Under the pieces are notes generated by a model. It did not search any database. It was not told the DNA's origin and worked only from the letters and a program-made list of their open reading frames with translations. The position numbers and the translations under genes are program-made. Shown here piece after piece: positions 23,106 through 36,783 of a stretch of 43,298 nt of DNA. The DNA comes from Myxococcaceae bacterium (lineage in GTDB: Bacteria > Myxococcota > Myxococcia > Myxococcales > Myxococcaceae). The DNA is taken from the NCBI GenBank assembly GCA_004173515.1, contig SECN01000014.1, positions 1 to 43,298 on the forward strand, read 5' to 3'. Positions within the stretch are counted from its first letter, which is position 1, and the number at the start of each line of letters is the position of its first letter.

Positions 23106-25360
23106 ACCCTCACCTCCGCCCCCTTCGCTCTCGCACGGGCGCGCCGGGCGTGCCCGGGGCCCCACCAGTTCAGGTCCCCCATCAGGCGCATCATCGCGGG
23201 GACGATGAGCACCCGGACCAGCGTGGCATCCAGCGCCACCGCGATGGCCATGCCCAACCCCATCGCCTTCACCACCACCACCGACGCCAGCGAGAAGGCC
23301 GCGAACACCGCCACCATGATGGCCGCCGCGCTGGTGATGAGTCCGCCCGTCTGCTCCAACCCTTCGGCCACCGCGTGGGTGTTGTCACCGGTGCGCAGCC
23401 ACTCCTCGCGGATGCGGCTGAGCAGTAGCACCTCGTAGTCCATGGACAGGCCGAACAGCGCGCAGAACAACAGGATGGGCAGCGACGGTTCGATGGGCCC
23501 GGGCTCGAAGCGCAGGAGCCGGTGCAGGTGCCCCTCCTGGAAGATCCACACCAGCGCCCCGAACGAGCCCGCCAGGGACAGGAGGTTCATCAAGAGCGCC
23601 TTCAGCGGCAGCACCACGGAGCGCAGGAGCACGAAGAGGACCAGGCACGTCATCCCCATCACGAACCCCACCGCCGCGGGCGTGTGGTGCTTCACGAAGG
23701 CCGTCGCGTCCACGTCCGTGGCGGTCTGCCCACCCACCACCAGCCGCCCGTCTCCCACCCCCCGCTCCACGCGCAGGGCCCGGACCAGGTCGCGGGCCTC
23801 GCGGCTGCTGGGCGCCGAGGACGTCAGCACCTGCAATACCGCCACGTTGCCGGTGAGGTACGCGGTGCGTCCGGCGAGCAGCTCCGGCGGGAGGGCCTGT
23901 GGGGGCGCGCCCGCCATCTGCTGGACAGTGGTCCGGTCCATCCCCGGGACCAGGTCCACCGCGCTCTCCACGCCCACCACGCCCGGCAGGGAGGCAATCC
24001 TCCGGCTGACATCGAAGAGGGCGCCCGCGCGCTCCGGCGTGAAGGCAGGACCCGACGGAAACTCCACCGCCACCAGCACCCGCGTGGCGGCCTCGCGCGG
24101 AAACAGCCGGGCCAGCGTCTCCGCGCCCTGGCGGGCCTGGGTGCCCTCGGGCAGCGCCGTGATGTCCGTGGCCGCCAATTCCAGACGCCGGAAGGGCAGC
24201 CCCATCGCCAGCAGCAGCGCGAGCGTGGGCAGCAGCACCCACCACGGATGCCGCATCACCCAGGTGGCCAGCGCGTGCCAGGCACCGGCGCGCCGGTTCG
24301 TGTGCGCGAAGGGCAGCCTGCCCCGGTCCACGCGGGGCCCCAGCCAGGACAGCAGCGCGGGCAGCACGGTGAGCGCGAAGAGCACCGCGAAGGCCACCAC
24401 CAGCGCGCCCCCCAGCCCCATGGCACTCAGGTACGAGCCGCGAAAGAAGAGCAGGCCCGAAAGGCCCACCGTGACGGCGAGCCCGGAGAACGCCACCGCC
24501 CGCCCCGCGGTGTCCAGCGTGCGCGCGAGCGCGTCCTCCGTCGTCAGCCCTTCCGCCAGTTCGGAGCGGAAGCGGCTCACGATGAAGAGCGAGTAGTCGA
24601 TGGCCACCCCCAACCCGATGAGCGACACCACGTTGAGCGTGTACTGGGCCATATTGGTGACCCGCGACAACAGCAGCACGCCCGCCACGCCGCAGAGCAC
24701 CGCCAGCCCGCCCACCACCAGCGGCAGCATGGCCGCCACCGCCGTGCGGAACACCCACAGCAGCACCAGCAGCGCCAACGGGAACGACAGCAGCTCCGCG
24801 CGCAGCAGGTCGCGCTCCAGCAGCGCGTTCAACGCATGCAGGAAGGCCACCTTGCCGGTGAGCGTCGTCTGGAAGCGTGGGTCCTCCAGCGCCGCGCGCA
24901 CGGCGGGGAACGCGGCGGTCGCCTCGCGCTCGCCGCCCTTGAGCCGCACCAGCGCCAGCAGGTCATGGCCCGTCTTCGCCACGAAGCGGGCACGGAAGGC
25001 CTCGGGCGCCCCGACGGGCGACACCACCGCCTCCACCTCCGGCAGCCGCTGCACGCGCTCCAGCACCGACGCCACGGCCTGCGTGAAGCGCGGGTCGTCG
25101 GTCGTCCAGTCGTCGCGGTGGAAGATGACCGCCAGCGTCTGGTCGTTGGAGCCCGCCGCGGCGCTCCGGGCCAGCGCCTCCGCCCGCGAGGACTCGATGC
25201 CGTCGATGGTCCCCGTGGTGAGGTGCCCGCCCTGGAGCAGCACCCAGACCGCCAGGGCCAGGAGCACGCCGCCCCCCGCCAGCACCCGCCCCCAGTGCCG
25301 GTACACGCCCCGGGCCAGCCGGGCGAACAGCGAAGGTGCGTCGCTCGTGGGGGGGCTCAT
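23102..25360 (-). CDS. MMPL/RND-family lipid transporter
   Basis: A 752-residue inner-membrane protein with the RND/MMPL layout: one membrane helix (about 22-42), a large periplasmic loop, five helices (about 190-330), then a second helix-loop-five-helices half. Asp/Tyr residues in the fourth helix (VAIDYSLFIVSRFRSEL and LSMDYEVLLLSRIREEW) are the proton-relay signature. MMPL and the hopanoid exporter HpnN move hydrophobic lipids across the envelope, and sterol-handling RND proteins are known in Methylococcus. It lies between HMG-CoA reductase and a GT21 enzyme, with ATGA and TTGA overlaps on either side. ATG at 25360 has the overlap; the frame upstream lies inside HMG-CoA reductase. Confidence 0.87.
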   Translation of the reverse strand: MSPPTSDAPSLFARLARGVYRHWGRVLAGGGVLLALAVWVLLQGGHLTTGTIDGIESSRAEALARSAAAGSNDQTLAVIFHRDDWTTDDPRFTQAVASVLERVQRLPEVEAVVSPVGAPEAFRARFVAKTGHDLLALVRLKGGEREATAAFPAVRAALEDPRFQTTLTGKVAFLHALNALLERDLLRAELLSFPLALLVLLWVFRTAVAAMLPLVVGGLAVLCGVAGVLLLSRVTNMAQYTLNVVSLIGLGVAIDYSLFIVSRFRSELAEGLTTEDALARTLDTAGRAVAFSGLAVTVGLSGLLFFRGSYLSAMGLGGALVVAFAVLFALTVLPALLSWLGPRVDRGRLPFAHTNRRAGAWHALATWVMRHPWWVLLPTLALLLAMGLPFRRLELAATDITALPEGTQARQGAETLARLFPREAATRVLVAVEFPSGPAFTPERAGALFDVSRRIASLPGVVGVESAVDLVPGMDRTTVQQMAGAPPQALPPELLAGRTAYLTGNVAVLQVLTSSAPSSREARDLVRALRVERGVGDGRLVVGGQTATDVDATAFVKHHTPAAVGFVMGMTCLVLFVLLRSVVLPLKALLMNLLSLAGSFGALVWIFQEGHLHRLLRFEPGPIEPSLPILLFCALFGLSMDYEVLLLSRIREEWLRTGDNTHAVAEGLEQTGGLITSAAAIMVAVFAAFSLASVVVVKAMGLGMAIAVALDATLVRVLIVPAMMRLMGDLNWWGPGHARRARARAKGAEVRV

Positions 25361-26700
25361 GGCGCGGGGGCTTCCTGGCAGGACGCGAGGATCTCCAGCG
25401 CGGTCTCCACCTTGACGCTTCCGCGCTCCACCAGCAGCCGCGCCACCTTCTCCACGTCCAGGCCCCGGGCGCCCGCGGTCACCGCGACACACCGCGCGTG
25501 CAGCGCCATGTGCCCCTTCTGGATGCCCACCGAGCCCAGCGCGCGCACCGCCGCGAAGTTCTGCGCCAGCCCCACCGACGCGAACACCATGGCCAGCTCG
25601 CGCACCGTGCTGACACGCAGCAGCTTCAATCCCAGTTGCGCGCCAGGATGCACCTTGATGGGACCGCCCACCATGCCCAGCGCCAGCGGCAGCTCGATGC
25701 GACCCACCAGGTCGCCCTGCTCCAGCGTCCAGCGGGACAGGGGACCATAGCGGCCCGTACGGCAGGCATAGGCGTGCGCGCCCGCCTCGATGGCCCGCCA
25801 GTCCTGGCCCGTGGCGATGGCCACCGCGTCAATGCCATTCATCACGCCCTTGTTGTGCGTGGCCGCGCGGTAGGGGTCCGCCTCCGCGAAGCGGCTCGCC
25901 TGGAGGATGCCCTCCGCGATGGCGTCGCCCGGCAGGTCGAAGTCCGCCAGCGCCGCCACGGGAATGCGGCACGACGCGCGCGCCAGCCGCTGGTCCGCGA
26001 GGTTGGACAGGATGCGCACGTAGACGCGGCCCCCGGTGAGCTGCTCGATGAGCGGCGCCACCCCTTCCGCCATGGTGTTGAGGAGGTTGGCGCCCATGGC
26101 CTCCCGGGTGTCCACCAGCAGGTGGACGATGAGGAGCGGCTCGCCGTGCGGCCCCTCGGGGGCGGGCAGGACGCGCACCTCCACCTCGCGCGCGCCGCCG
26201 CCCCGCCGCAGGAGCGCCGGGTGGAAGCTGTTCGCCAGGGCGAGCAGCGACTCCCGGTTCGCCAGCAGGCGCTCCCGGGCCCGCTCCGGCGAGCCGTAGC
26301 CGGTGAGCTGCACCTGGGCGATCATCATCGACCCGTCCGCGTCCGCGGTGAAGCCGCCCGCATGGCGGATCACCTTCGCCGCGTACGACACCGCGGCCAC
26401 CACCGACGGCTCCTCCACCGCCATGGGAATCAGGTGGTCGCGACCGTTGACGGTGAAGTTCAATCCCAGACCCAGCGGCAGGGCGAACACCCCCACCGCG
26501 TTCTCAATCATCTGGTTGACGATGTCGAAGGACGGCGAGCCGAGCGACCGCAGCACATACAGCTCCTCCGCCGAGACATCCCCCCGCCGCGCCAGCTCCC
26601 GCCAGCGCTCATCCACGCCGAGGCGGTGGAACCCCGGCAGGCGTGAGGACGGAAAGTCCGGCGGGACCTCCGGCAATCCATCGTCCAGCCCTTCCGACAT
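25357..26700 (-). CDS. Class II hydroxymethylglutaryl-CoA reductase
   Basis: A 447-residue class II HMG-CoA reductase, making mevalonate from HMG-CoA. Seen: the ENAVG and substrate-loop EEPSVVAA (96-103, catalytic Glu), REAMGANLLNTMAE (199-212, nucleotide-binding DAMGAN-type motif with Glu in place of the first Asp), THNKG (281-285, catalytic K284), ATGQDWRA (297-303, D300) and GHMALHA (396-402, catalytic His). No membrane anchor is present, as expected for class II. Myxobacteria make isoprenoids by the mevalonate route, so this would feed farnesyl-PP to the sterol genes. It heads the HMGR-transporter-glycosyltransferase operon. ATG at 26700 follows GGATGGGGGG; earlier in-frame ATGs lack a ribosome site. 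Confidence 0.92.
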   Translation of the reverse strand: MSEGLDDGLPEVPPDFPSSRLPGFHRLGVDERWRELARRGDVSAEELYVLRSLGSPSFDIVNQMIENAVGVFALPLGLGLNFTVNGRDHLIPMAVEEPSVVAAVSYAAKVIRHAGGFTADADGSMMIAQVQLTGYGSPERARERLLANRESLLALANSFHPALLRRGGGAREVEVRVLPAPEGPHGEPLLIVHLLVDTREAMGANLLNTMAEGVAPLIEQLTGGRVYVRILSNLADQRLARASCRIPVAALADFDLPGDAIAEGILQASRFAEADPYRAATHNKGVMNGIDAVAIATGQDWRAIEAGAHAYACRTGRYGPLSRWTLEQGDLVGRIELPLALGMVGGPIKVHPGAQLGLKLLRVSTVRELAMVFASVGLAQNFAAVRALGSVGIQKGHMALHARCVAVTAGARGLDVEKVARLLVERGSVKVETALEILASCQEAPAP

Positions 26701-26814
26701 GCGACGCCCCCCATCCCATGGACCCATGACGCAACCAGGGAACTGGTGACGCCCTGGGCCTTTGGGCAGGGGTCTCATCCCTGGGGGCGGTCCGGGATTG
26801 GACGGCGGAGCCTG

Positions 26815-26841
26815 CCCGCCCCTCCCTCCGGGACCAGGAAG
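26815..26841. repeat. Imperfect direct repeat, left copy, flanking toxin-immunity pair
   Basis: 27 bp matching 28611-28637 at 24 positions. It begins CCCGCCCCTCCCTC and ends with GAAG. It lies 40 bp beyond the immunity gene stop and 114 bp upstream of the HMG-CoA reductase start. Confidence 0.45.
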
Positions 26842-26880
26842 GGCCAGGAGTCTGTTGGCCCAAGCACCCGGGAACCGGCG

Positions 26881-27636
26881 TCAGGGCGCCGCGCGTCCGC
26901 CAATCTCAGGAAAGCGTTCGTAGGTCCGCTTGAGCGTGTCCAGGTGGGCGGGGTCGTCCAGGTCGAGCGGAGTGTCGGTGAGCTGCACGACCCAGCCGCC
27001 CGATGCCGTGCGCCGCGCCCGTGAAAGCAGCTCGGCGTCGCGGGTCGGATCCGGGAACCCGATGGCCTGCGCGGCGGCAGCCGACCAGTAGTTGAGCCAC
27101 CCGAGGTAGTAGGGAATCTCGGGCGCGCGGATGTGCTTGAAGAGCTTCAGGGCGGGCAGCCCCCGGCGTGGGGATGGCGGCCCTTCCAGCGTGGGTGCGG
27201 TCTGGTATGCGATGTCCACTGCGGCGTCGTATGGCGTCGCTCGTCCCCATTGCGCACGCGCTTCTTCCGCCACGGCCTCAAGTACAGCCGCTGCGGACGC
27301 GATCACAGGCTCGTCCAGTGGCAGTTCTGCATGCACCTCGAACTGGGAGTGACCGCCTGCGCTGAAGAGGCCATCCCTCTCCCTTCCCCAGACCGTCACG
27401 GGGTAACCCTGCTCCCCATTGCACACGATGGGGAATCCGCCGTCCTCAATGCTTTCGATAAGCCACGCGTCACGCTGCGGTAATGCGACGGGGCGCCCGG
27501 CGTTAGAGAGCCGCCACTTCAGCTGCAAACCGGGAAGCGCCCTCTCCATTCCATGAACGCTAGCGATTGCGCGGCGGTCTTTACCCACAAGCGCAGGTGA
27601 GTAAACGATGATGCGAAGGCTTTTTTGCGCGTTCAT
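26881..27636 (-). CDS. DUF5953-like protein, probable immunity protein
   Basis: A 251-residue cytoplasmic-looking protein without signal or membrane segment. Overall it resembles the DUF5953/Imm52-like proteins that recur beside polymorphic toxins in myxobacteria; features are the N-terminal SLRIIVYSPALVGKDxRA strand, a PVALPQRD..LIESIEDGGFPIVCNG segment and a C-terminal YLGWLNYWS..AA..IGFPD block. That assignment is from recall and is moderate. It directly follows the lipoprotein toxin, with ATG at 27636 overlapping the toxin TGA (ATGA), the usual layout for toxin then immunity gene. Base composition is visibly more AT-rich than in the surrounding operons, suggesting acquisition. An alternative ATG lies at 27645. 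Confidence 0.65.
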   Translation of the reverse strand: MNAQKSLRIIVYSPALVGKDRRAIASVHGMERALPGLQLKWRLSNAGRPVALPQRDAWLIESIEDGGFPIVCNGEQGYPVTVWGRERDGLFSAGGHSQFEVHAELPLDEPVIASAAAVLEAVAEEARAQWGRATPYDAAVDIAYQTAPTLEGPPSPRRGLPALKLFKHIRAPEIPYYLGWLNYWSAAAAQAIGFPDPTRDAELLSRARRTASGGWVVQLTDTPLDLDDPAHLDTLKRTYERFPEIGGRAAP

Positions 27637-28556
27637 CTTTTGCATCCCGTGACGATGACATTGAGTGATTGATCCAGATCCAGCAATGCCTGCCTGTGCA
27701 GTTCGGTGCTCACTCCAACAACGAAGTCATACCCACATGCTTCCGCGGCTTTTCGTTCCTTGTCCAATTGCTTGAATTCTCTGCCCACCTCCTGTCTCCG
27801 GACAAAGGCATTGTACGAGTCAAATCGATGGGTCTTGATCTCCCACAGCTTGCGCGCACCGACCTGCAACGCATCGAAGCGCACACCGCCCACGAGCACG
27901 TCCATTCCGGGATAACGGTTGGGCGGGAACTTGTCGGCACACTCATTGTGAGGGTCGTCCTCGCCCGCGTGGGGCACTGGAACAGGCTCGCAACTGGCGG
28001 GGCGCGTCCGGTCCACGGGCACGGGTGGCACCGGGGGCTGCCAGTCCTGCCCCGCGGGCTCGGGCTTCAGCTTGGGCTTGGGTTGCGCTTCAGCTTCCCG
28101 GGAGGACACCTTCGTTCCACGTGAGGCCCCGGCCTCCTCGGGGTAGGCGTGGCGGAGCTCATGCGCATCCAGCTCTTCCTTGATGGCGACGGCGACCACC
28201 ACCAGGCCAACCACAATCACGGCTCCCACGACAACCTCAGGAGCCACCAGCATGCAGAGCCCGACTCCCATGGTACCCGCGCCAACGGAAGCGACCGCGC
28301 ATCTTCCCTCGGTGTCGTGGAACTCGAGCCGGTCATGGTCAAGCGCCTGATAGCAGCGCTCCATCAGGTCGGGCCAAGGCTGGGAGGCTTCGTGGACAAC
28401 GCACTGCCCGCCGTCCGTCCAGGGCAGCACCGCCGCTCGCTGGAGGTTGGAGATTCTCTGGCCCCGGGTTCCCCGCACGCTGGGAGGCGGTGCTGGCGTA
28501 GCGCAGGCCGACAGAAGCAACAGGAGTGCGACGCAGGTTCGGAGACGCATGGCCAT
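27633..28556 (-). CDS. Lipoprotein polymorphic toxin with PD-(D/E)xK nuclease-like C-terminus (SitA-like)
   Basis: A 307-residue protein. A type II signal ends in LSAC with Cys18 as lipid anchor. Residues ~90-126 contain a hydrophobic, glycine/valine-rich membrane segment. Residues ~150-205 are a proline/lysine linker. The C-terminal ~100 residues carry D219, D228 and E239-x-K241 (GMDVLVGG...FDALQ...LWEIKTH), the catalytic pattern of restriction-endonuclease-fold nucleases. The design (lipobox, escort region, variable toxin tip, immunity gene next) is that of the SitA toxins exchanged between Myxococcus cells through outer-membrane exchange, and this family may be DUF6310. ATG at 28556 has AGGAC upstream. 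The following gene should protect the cell itself. Confidence 0.7.
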   Translation of the reverse strand: MAMRLRTCVALLLLLSACATPAPPPSVRGTRGQRISNLQRAAVLPWTDGGQCVVHEASQPWPDLMERCYQALDHDRLEFHDTEGRCAVASVGAGTMGVGLCMLVAPEVVVGAVIVVGLVVVAVAIKEELDAHELRHAYPEEAGASRGTKVSSREAEAQPKPKLKPEPAGQDWQPPVPPVPVDRTRPASCEPVPVPHAGEDDPHNECADKFPPNRYPGMDVLVGGVRFDALQVGARKLWEIKTHRFDSYNAFVRRQEVGREFKQLDKERKAAEACGYDFVVGVSTELHRQALLDLDQSLNVIVTGCKR

Positions 28557-28610
28557 GGAGTCCTGTCCGTCACCCTCGCAGCAAGGGTGCTCGGAGCGTG
28601 CCCGACTCTA

Positions 28611-28637
28611 CCCGCCCCTCCCTCTGGAACCATGAAG
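28611..28637. repeat. Imperfect direct repeat, right copy, upstream of the toxin gene
   Basis: Matches 26815-26841 at 24 of 27 positions. It starts 55 bp upstream of the toxin ATG, so it may also be part of the toxin promoter. The pair brackets about 1.8 kb of lower-GC DNA. Confidence 0.45.
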
Positions 28638-28639
28638 CG

Positions 28640-29158
28640 CTAGCGAAGGGCGGGCGCGTCCGGGTCGCGGCGCAGCACGAAGAAGTACGGCGCGGGCATG
28701 CCTCGCGCGTCCATCACGCCCAGCAGCGTGTCCGCGTCCACCTGACGGAACACGTCGTTCGTCGGCCAGTCGTCGTAGATCATCGTCGCGCTGAGCCTCC
28801 CCCGGTACTCCGTCATGCGCAGCCGCGCCTTGAACTTCGCGGTCTCCACATCCGCCCGGTGCGGACCCACGGGGCCGCGAATCGCCGGGGACGGCCACTT
28901 GCGCGGATCCACCGGGAACACCGACGCGCGGTCCTCCGTGAAGAACAGCAGCGGGTGCACGCTCTCCGCGTCGAGGAACTGCTTGCCGTACCAGCCCGTC
29001 GCGCTGAGCATCCCGTCCATGGGGTGCTCCGTCTGGAGTTCACGGCCCTTCCACGTGCCCCACATGAACGCCAGGTCCACCGTGGGCAGGCTGTCGAACA
29101 ACGCGAGCGCCTCTTCGGCGCGGATGCGCCCGGCTTTCACCGCTTCATCGAAGGTCAT
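28640..29158 (-). CDS. GXWXG / DUF4334 domain protein
   Basis: A 172-residue soluble protein. The N-terminal half has the WGTWKG signature (33-38) of the GXWXG domain, followed by a GMLSATGWYGKQF strand. The C-terminal half resembles DUF4334 (Y-R-G...SATMIYDDWPTNDVFR, then LLGVMDARG). The two domains normally occur together at about this length. A lipocalin-like beta barrel that binds a small ligand is plausible but not established. Its ATG at 29158 overlaps the TGA of the alcohol dehydrogenase (ATGA), so the two are translationally coupled and probably act on the same compound. Confidence 0.8.
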   Translation of the reverse strand: MTFDEAVKAGRIRAEEALALFDSLPTVDLAFMWGTWKGRELQTEHPMDGMLSATGWYGKQFLDAESVHPLLFFTEDRASVFPVDPRKWPSPAIRGPVGPHRADVETAKFKARLRMTEYRGRLSATMIYDDWPTNDVFRQVDADTLLGVMDARGMPAPYFFVLRRDPDAPALR

Positions 29159-30276
29159 GACGTCCTTGCTCCCTGCATGCGCAACACCGGCTTGATCGCC
29201 GTGCGCGTCTCCATCTGGTGGACCGCGTCGTTGATGGCCTCGAAGTCATGGCAGCGGATCAGCTTCTCCAACGGGAAGCGTCCGGCCGCGTGCAGCGCGA
29301 CCAGCTTCGGGATGAAGGTCTTCGGGTCCGCATCCCCTTCGAGGATGCCCACCAGCTTCCGGCCGGCGAGCAGGGCGGGCATCGACAGCGTGACCTCCGA
29401 CGCGTCACGGCCCGGCAGCCCGAGCAACCCGCACGTGCCCAAAGGCCGCGTCACGTCGAATGCCTGCCGCAGCACCTGGGGAGAACCGACGCACTCCAGC
29501 GCGAAGTCCACCCCGCCCCGGGTGCGCTGGCGGAGGGCCTTCGTGAGCTCCGGCTCCCCCGCGAGGAAGGTGTCCGTGGCGCCCAGCTCTCGCGCCAGCT
29601 CCAGCCGCCGCGCGTCCAGGTCCACCGCGAGGATGGTGGCCGCGCCCGCGACCTTCGCCGCCATGATGGCCGCGAGCCCCACCGCGCCCGCGCCGAAGAC
29701 GGCGAGCTGCTGGCCCGCCTGCATCCGGAACGCCTCCAGCACCGCGCCCGCCCCCGTCTGGAAGCCACAGCCCAGCGGCGCGAACAACTCGAGCGGCGCC
29801 CGGGCATCCACCTTCACCGCGTTGTGCTGGTGCGCCAGCACGTGCGTCGCGAACGACGACTGGTGGAAGAAGCTCGAGCGGACCGGAGCGCCCCGCCACC
29901 GCATGGGGAAGGAGCCATCCAGCCGCGCCCCCGACACGTTCCCCGCCGGCCCCTGCTCGCAGTACGCCGGCTGTCCCCTGCCGCACGTGCCACACGCGCG
30001 GCAGGAGAAGTAGCTGAGCACCACCGCGTCCCCCGGCGCGAAGTCCGTCACGCCCTCCCCCACCGTCTCCACCACGCCCGCGCCCTCGTGCCCGAGCACT
30101 GCGGGGAACGCGAAGCGCGCCGCGCCCGCCCGGTAGGTCAGGTCGGTGTGGCAGATGCCGCTCGCCGTCATCCGCACCCCCAGCTCCCCGGCCCGGGGCG
30201 CCTCCAATTCGACCTCGTCGATGACGAAGGGACCCTTCACCATCTGCAGCAACGCGGCACGCACCGGATGACCCAT
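29155..30276 (-). CDS. Zinc-dependent alcohol dehydrogenase (aryl-alcohol / class III type)
   Basis: A 373-residue medium-chain dehydrogenase that interconverts an alcohol and an aldehyde with NAD+. Catalytic zinc ligands are the Cys in GICHTD (about 43), the His in GHEGAGV (about 64) and the Cys in PLGCGFQTGAGAV (about 170). Four structural-zinc cysteines are in SCRACGTCGRGQPAYC (about 91-106). The Rossmann motif is GAGAVG (about 194-199). The absence of the 20-residue insert of liver ADH and the PLGCGFQTGAGAV loop point to benzyl/aryl-alcohol or formaldehyde dehydrogenase-like enzymes. ATG at 30276 has AGGATGGG upstream. The DUF4334 gene is coupled downstream. A TTGGC-n5-GCCAA palindrome (30289-30303) lies just upstream. 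Confidence 0.88.
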   Translation of the reverse strand: MGHPVRAALLQMVKGPFVIDEVELEAPRAGELGVRMTASGICHTDLTYRAGAARFAFPAVLGHEGAGVVETVGEGVTDFAPGDAVVLSYFSCRACGTCGRGQPAYCEQGPAGNVSGARLDGSFPMRWRGAPVRSSFFHQSSFATHVLAHQHNAVKVDARAPLELFAPLGCGFQTGAGAVLEAFRMQAGQQLAVFGAGAVGLAAIMAAKVAGAATILAVDLDARRLELARELGATDTFLAGEPELTKALRQRTRGGVDFALECVGSPQVLRQAFDVTRPLGTCGLLGLPGRDASEVTLSMPALLAGRKLVGILEGDADPKTFIPKLVALHAAGRFPLEKLIRCHDFEAINDAVHQMETRTAIKPVLRMQGARTS

Positions 30277-30509
30277 GGGCCCATCCTATTGGCAGTTCGC
30301 CAACAATGTCGCCCTGGAACCGTTTTTCCTCGGGGCGCGCGTCACCCGAGCCCTTCCCTGGCCGCTTGTTCCCACGTCCATGCCGAACGTTGACTTGTTG
30401 GCATGCGTGGACGCCGAGGGACCAGGGAAACGGCGGGTCGCCGAGGGGTCCCGTTTCCACGCGTCCTCAGTCGGCCCACCCCGCGCGAGGTGTGTTAACG
30501 CTGGAAAGC

Positions 30510-36611
<6,102 letters not shown>

Positions 36612-36634
36612 CGGGAGTCACCAGGGCGTGAAGT

Positions 36635-36651
36635 CCCCCGCCCAGCGGGGG
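36635..36651 (+). terminator. GC hairpin after the hybrid kinase gene
   Basis: CCCCCG (36635-36640) pairs with CGGGGG (36646-36651) around CCCAG, 23 bp past the kinase stop codon. No T tract follows, which is common in GC-rich bacteria. Assignment as a terminator is by position. Confidence 0.4.
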
Positions 36652-36783
36652 CGGACGCATTCCAAGACAAATCCAGGGGTTGCTCGCGTCCGGTGAGCGG
36701 CGTGGGCGCTGGCACGGCCGCTGCTATGGGTCCCGGCATCGCAGCACGCTGGCCTCCCATCCCTTTCTGGAAAGCCCCCTGCC

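Noticed and set aside
15753..26700. Mobile element origin of the sterol locus
   Set aside because: No transposase, integrase, terminal inverted repeat or tRNA border was found. The duplication is better explained by microhomology-mediated tandem duplication.
26701..26880. Riboswitch or small RNA upstream of HMG-CoA reductase
   Set aside because: The 180 bp is C-rich with weak hairpins, but no recognised RNA motif or promoter could be identified.
30289..30303. TTGGC-n5-GCCAA palindrome upstream of the alcohol dehydrogenase as an operator
   Set aside because: Arms of only five bases are expected by chance in this composition, and no adjacent regulator points to it. It is mentioned only in the gene entry.
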